Shown: positions 59,445-64,000 of the stretch, in pieces
How the letters are laid out: every line of letters begins with the position of its first letter
Position numbering within the stretch: position 1 is the stretch's first letter
From: Lethocerus indicus
Lineage: Eukaryota > Arthropoda > Insecta > Hemiptera > Belostomatidae
DNA length: 64,000 nucleotides
Assembly: GCA_019843655.1 (NCBI GenBank)
Contig: JACDQD010000103.1
Location: 8,742,001 to 8,806,000 of the forward strand
Reading direction: 5' to 3'
Position numbers and translations under genes: made by a program
The notes under the pieces: model-generated
Databases searched by the model: none
What the model was told of the DNA's origin: nothing
Seen by the model: the letters and a program-made list of their open reading frames with translations, nothing else

Positions 59445-60520
59445 CAACGAAACGAGTTAGTGTTGTCATAAAAATATTCGCAATCGCGCAGCGGCGGGCG
59501 TGGTCCATTGCCGCGGCGGTAATACCCATAGCGAAAACTGCAAAGAGGCAATCGCAAAAACGCAGTATTTTTTAACGGTTTCGATTTTAGGCAAAAACAT
59601 ATTCGGGCGGAAAGAGAAAGGGGGACGCGAATTATAATATGGCACGTTCCCACGGGATTGTCGCAGGTTCGGGGGGAAAAATCGCGGGTAGGCGGAATCC
59701 ACGTGGGCCTCAGGAAAAAGCGGCGCCAACCTTATTGTGAAAGGACTCAGTTCTGTGAGAGGGGTTCCGCAACGGGCATGTTGCGTGTCATGTGGCCAAC
59801 CGACAGGCCAATGGTCAGCTTGTGGTCGCACCGGTCCCTCGCGCTGAAATTCCGATCGAAACGTGGACTTAACTCAAGTAAAAACCGACAAATCAACCGA
59901 TGGCTCAGTATTTAGTTATTACAAATGAATGTTTCCTTCCCATTCAATTCTATTATCGTATTAGACAATATCCGTTTTGACGGTGAACCCAAGGATTCTG
60001 CTCAGGTACAAGTTAGAGAAATAATGTTTGGTTTTGGATAAATGTAATAAACCCATATGGTGCGGCAAATTTCTCAATTAATAAAACGTCAAGCGTAAAA
60101 ACGGATTAAAATTTTTACTTAGCTTACATTCGCTTTATATTCAACGTAATGCTGAATTACGTTACCGAAGTTGAATTTCATCACGAGTACAATTAACATT
60201 TAAACCAAAATAAAATTCTATTTATCACTAGATTAAACCAAAGAGAATTATAAATTACTTCCTTCAAACGCTCATGAATCGACTACAAGGTGGTACGTGA
60301 AAGCAACGGGCGCAGTTCCACTTTCTCCCGACTTGCTCTGCAATGTTTCATACTCCGGTCGCAATGCAGAAGCTCGTCACAGTTATGAGATAGTCATAGA
60401 GTAACAGGGCCCCGGCCCGGCTAACTGGGGCGCCGGCGGCCTACCAGGAAATTCAAAGCGTTATGTTTCCCATCGCTCCGGCGGATCCTTCGGGTTACAT
60501 CGGACGGCGGTACCAGGACG

Positions 60521-60530
60521 GCTATAAATT
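60521..60530 (+). promoter_or_regulatory. Orphan TATA-type promoter
   Basis: GCTATAAATT follows 120 bp of GC-rich DNA, as in genes 15, 16 and 19 (compare GGCTATAAAAG at gene 16). No signal-peptide exon with the family pattern follows, and the next RR-2 exon belongs to gene 19. It may be the remnant of a lost array member or the promoter of an unrecognised transcript. Confidence 0.3.
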
Positions 60531-61968
60531 GGGTGCGTGTCGACGGTTGACAGATGGGTAAATGTGGTATTCAATGAGCAACGGTTGAAAAAAACGAAAC
60601 CCGATAAATCCAATTACACTTGTCAAAGGTTGTCAAAGGAAAGTTTTGTTTACAGCTTGCCTAAATTCATGGAAATGAAGGAAAAAGGTATACAAGTAAG
60701 ACATTTGACAAACCAGATTCTTTATCTATCTGAAAATTTGAAATTCAGTTAGGCGTTCTTAAACACTAGGCGCTAGCGATTAAAATTTATTACTTAACAT
60801 CAATTACTTAGCGTCACGCAGACAATATAGCTGTAGATAGATGATTTAATACCTTACAAACTCTGATACCTTACTTTATATTGCTTGTCCAACGTACTAA
60901 TAAACATAGCTCGCGTGTACATTTCGAAAGAGATTGGCCAAAACCCGGCTGGACGGTGCCAATTTTGATAATTTCCACAAATAATATTAGGCGCCACCAC
61001 GATAGGGGGAAGTGAGAAGCGGGGCGAGGGGGGTAATTGTCGGTGAATTCCTATTGTATAACCAGTAGCGATTAGTGGTAGTGTGTGCTCTGTCCACGGA
61101 TGTTTTTTTTCCGTTTGGTTTTTGTACGTTTACGTACTTTCTAACTGACTCCAGTCGCGCTAACAATCGAGTACCGGGGTAAACGTAAAAGGAAATAAAT
61201 TCCCCGCGCTGAAAAATCATTTTGGCAATACAGAAAAGTTTCCAAATCCAAAGAGAATTGGAAAGATATAATTTCTAATTTAGATATTAGATAATATGAA
61301 CTCAATATTAATGTATGTGAATATAAATTAAGTCCTACTAATTAACCTCAAGTTCACACCTGATAAAGACCATTATATTAAGTGTATAATTTAGAGCATT
61401 TAATTATCAAAAGGATAAAAACGGTAGCCAGGCTCGACAAATGAATTATCTAAACCGACGATTAGTAGCATTAAATCATTAAATTATTTCTTATCTACAA
61501 TGCATCTTGCATGACCTAACGTACACTGTAATTAACAGTTATACCAATAGATATGATAAGGATAGCATTTAATAGCATAATTGTAACAACCGGCGTGGAT
61601 TTCTATTACCCGTATCATACTGTCAATAGCGATAACAGAAGCCTGTCTAGTGTAACCCAAACAGGTCACGCAAACGGGTATCGTAAATGGCTTCGATTTT
61701 ATTGGAGTGTAGGGAATATTATCGGCTAAACGGGCCAAAACTATCGAAAATCATTTGGTGTTCCTGGTTACTGTGTGTGGGGGCTGAGTCCTTTTCATCG
61801 ATAAAGTACCGTATCCGATGGGCTTCTCTGTGTCCAACGCAGCCAATGATATAACGCTAAAATGCCAATGTCCCAACTGGATATTAATTGGAATGGCCGA
61901 TCCAAGTGAAATAGAGTGAAACGCGGTCCCCCGGCCGCCATCGACGCCCCCCCAGGACTCCGACCCGG

Positions 61969-61976
61969 TATAAAAG
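61969..61976 (+). promoter_or_regulatory. TATA box and initiator of gene 19
   Basis: TATAAAAG in GC-rich DNA, with CTATCAGTT downstream; the initiator A (62003) is 34 bp after the start of TATA. Confidence 0.8.
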
Positions 61977-62057
61977 CGATTGTCGCCATTTCAGAACCTA
62001 TCAGTTCTCTCCTTGTTACTCGGCCGGACGTACCGCACAACCGCAATCAACTTCGCT

Positions 62058-63639
62058 ATGCATTCCTACAAGGTAAGTCGAGAAAAATTTAAATTCGGAT
62101 TTCGGACTATCGAACGACCTACGCGGTTTACCGCAAATTTAAAAAGGTGATTTTGTGATATTAAACCCAACATAAAGATTTCTTATAAAATTCCTAAATC
62201 ACCCATAACGTTATATTCGACCCAGTAAATGTTTCGACCAATCTACGTCAGTGAATGCTTATTTATTATTTGTATTATCTATCGCGTTCATAGGGGAAAC
62301 ATTTATATAATTTAATTACGCAATAGGAGCCTCAGAGCGCAGTGCGTTGGGTGTGCGCTTTGGCACCCGGAGATCGGAGGTTCCAGTCCGCCCTTATCCC
62401 ATGGGTCTTACTATAATTCTGATTACGGAATATAATTACTTAGTGGAACTAAGTAAAAACCATTCTTTATATTTTTGTACTATATATTTTTTTAATTTTA
62501 CTAAAATGTAAAGGCGATATGTCGTTCTTCGTTACCCCCAGCTAAACAATACACAAAATCGGGTTATTTCAGGACGGTTTTTGCCGATCTGTCAGCGTAA
62601 TCCGATTTCTAGAAAACCCGGCCCGAACTTTCCACTTTTTATTGGGACGATCACACTTTCTTATCTGTCCGAAGGTCCTCGGTTTATTGGCCGTCCTGTC
62701 TGCGGTGGCTCTGGCCCAGCACCACGGCGGTCACGGTCACGCACTCGATCATGGAGGTTACGGGGGTCACGATGACCACGTCGATTACTACGTGAGTAAA
62801 AAATAAAAGAACAGAGGAAAAACCTGCCGACCCTATTTTCCGAAGACGAAGTGAGAGCCTCTAATATCTTTTAGAGCTCCGAAAGAAGTCTTCCACTTAC
62901 TTTAAATGCTATAACACCAAGTGGTTAGCATAACGGCAACCGTATTAATCGTTGAAGTATGTTCTTTATGCTGAATCCTTCCATTCATATAATTTTATTC
63001 ATTAAAAGTATAGTTGGTAAAATCTTTGAAGCTAGAATAAATTACAGTTTTAATTGATTTCATGGAATACTCAAAAACTTTGAAGTGGATGAAGTTCATG
63101 ATGTATGAAGTAATTAGTTCGGTTTCATCACGAAAGTATTATACAAATGTATCAATTCGACCCCGTTAGTCAAATATCACTCATCATTCGCTTAAGTCAT
63201 AAAAAAATTAAAACTGAAGCTTTAATTATACAGTCTGGAAGCAGAGGGATAAATATTATCCCTTGGGATAATTGTCCTATACATATTTCTCAAACGAGCA
63301 TTTGACGCGACCTCTCCTAAGAGTCATCCATGGATATTCAGAAACTGCGAAATAAAAATTCTGATCAAATTTTGTTAAACCCAGGCGGAGCCACACTACT
63401 CATACGAGTACAAAGTCCACGACGGTCACACCGGCGACGTCAAGAGCCAGCACGAGACCAGGGAAGGTGACGTTGTGAAGGGCTACTACACTGTGAAGGA
63501 GGCCGACGGCACCCTGAGGGAGGTCCACTACACGGCCGACAAGCACAACGGCTTCAACGCCGTCGTGAAGAAGTCGGGACACGCCGTCCACCCTGCCCAC
63601 TACGCCACTCACGATGATGGTCCCCACCACCCCTACTGA
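62058..63639 (+). CDS. RR-2 cuticular protein, array gene 19
   Basis: Exons: 62058-62072, 62675-62791, 63385-63639; 128 aa. Exon 1 encodes MHSYK as in gene 15. The exon 2 acceptor is GAAG after a pyrimidine-rich tract. Signal peptide [10 protein letters not shown], ending near Ala19. Spacer His/Gly-rich (H-H-G-G-H-G-H), ending DDHVDYY. RR-2 domain about 49-105 ([51 protein letters not shown]); the usual DPHTG is DGHTG. The tail [16 protein letters not shown] recalls gene 2. Intron 1 carries a tRNA-like element at 62326-62400. No clear AATAAA after the stop. Confidence 0.92.
62326..62400 (+). repeat. tRNA-derived element (SINE head or tRNA pseudogene) in intron 1 of gene 19
   Basis: GC-rich 75-bp island in AT-rich intron. 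It has an A-box-like GAGCGCAGTGCGTTGGG and a B-box-like GGTTCCAGTCC at tRNA-like spacing; four of five T-stem pairs form. The acceptor ends do not pair well and there is no clear anticodon arm, so it is probably not a functional tRNA. A tRNA-derived SINE fragment is the best guess. Confidence 0.5.
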
Positions 63640-64000
63640 ATTAAAAAACTAGGATAAAACGGTTCCACGCCGCGATAAAAGGACGCAGGAACCTTCATTA
63701 CGTATAGTTTTATTTGCGCTCACGAAAGTCGAAACGTCATGTGTATTTATAAATGTTGTTAGTTAATATTATTTTTATATAAATGTGTATGAAACATTTT
63801 TGGTTGGATTTTATAAATGAGATCCTCAGACCTGTCACAGACCTGTGACAAACCTCCCAAAGTCACAACTCCTTTATGACCATCGTGATATTTGAAAGAA
63901 ACTTAAATCTTAAAAATAAGAAGTAAAATAACTATTCGATGACAATAGTCGATAGGAAAACCGACGTTCCCACATCCGGACAGCAACAAGGAAACAAAGA
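63640..64000. other. Right edge after gene 19
   Basis: About 360 bp of spacer including the 3' UTR of gene 19. A small 7-bp stem (TGTCACA, loop GACC, TGTGACA) lies near 63834. No further exon is visible; the array may continue beyond the window. Confidence 0.5.

Larger units (their letters stand above)
58820..61960. other. Intergenic, genes 18 to 19
   Basis: Three-kb gap. It holds a perfect 22-bp palindrome (59423-59444), a GC-richer patch at about 59480-59880 with open frames on both strands that match nothing I know, and a CPR-like TATA promoter at about 60521 in GC-rich DNA with no CPR exons after it. Confidence 0.55.

Noticed and set aside
1..64000. CRISPR arrays, operons, ribosome binding sites or bacterial mobile elements
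   Set aside because: The window is eukaryotic with spliced genes; no regularly spaced repeats or bacterial gene organisation are present.

Overview
This window is nuclear DNA from an arthropod, almost certainly an insect. Spliced genes with GT-AG introns sit in AT-rich spacer DNA with microsatellites. Nearly all recognisable coding sequence belongs to one family: small secreted cuticular proteins with an RR-2 type Rebers-Riddiford chitin-binding domain (Pfam Chitin_bind_4). I find 19 such genes, numbered 1 to 19 from left to right; 18 are on the plus strand and gene 5 is on the minus strand. The insect order cannot be fixed from the sequence alone.

All 19 genes share one plan. Exon 1 is 15 nt (ATG plus four codons; gene 13 may have eight codons). 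Exon 2 completes the signal peptide and adds a short spacer rich in His, Asp, Gly or Tyr that differs between genes. Exon 3 holds the whole RR-2 domain and the C-terminal tail. Both introns are phase 0. Most genes have a TATA box about 65-80 bp before the ATG, and many have an AATAAA soon after the stop.

Layout: 1-9150 is flank without a secure gene. Genes 1-3 (9234-21179) are loosely spaced and diverse. Genes 4-14 (22602-45548) form a compact core. Its members mostly share a near-identical exon 3, a histidine-rich tail of HPI tripeptides, and a promoter module (core AAATCCGGGGTGGGG) 30-34 bp upstream of TATA. Genes 15 and 16 (46620-53034) form a subfamily with SVSGFNA in place of KHNGFNA and a [10 protein letters not shown] tail. 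Genes 17 and 18 (54516-58791) share another promoter motif, partly palindromic. Gene 19 (62058-63639) closes the array.

The inferred joint role is to supply a graded set of chitin-binding proteins to the extracellular cuticle. Conserved RR-2 domains would bind chitin fibres, while variable N-terminal spacers and His-rich tails would set hydration, metal binding or cross-linking. The most interesting signals are the position-locked promoter module, homogenisation of exon 3 across both strands (gene conversion), the coding HPI minisatellite, single-base frameshifts altering the C-termini of genes 11 and 2, a candidate 33-nt microexon in gene 16, and a truncated exon 3 relic in gene 14. All functions are inferred from family membership and sequence; nothing was searched or computed beyond reading.
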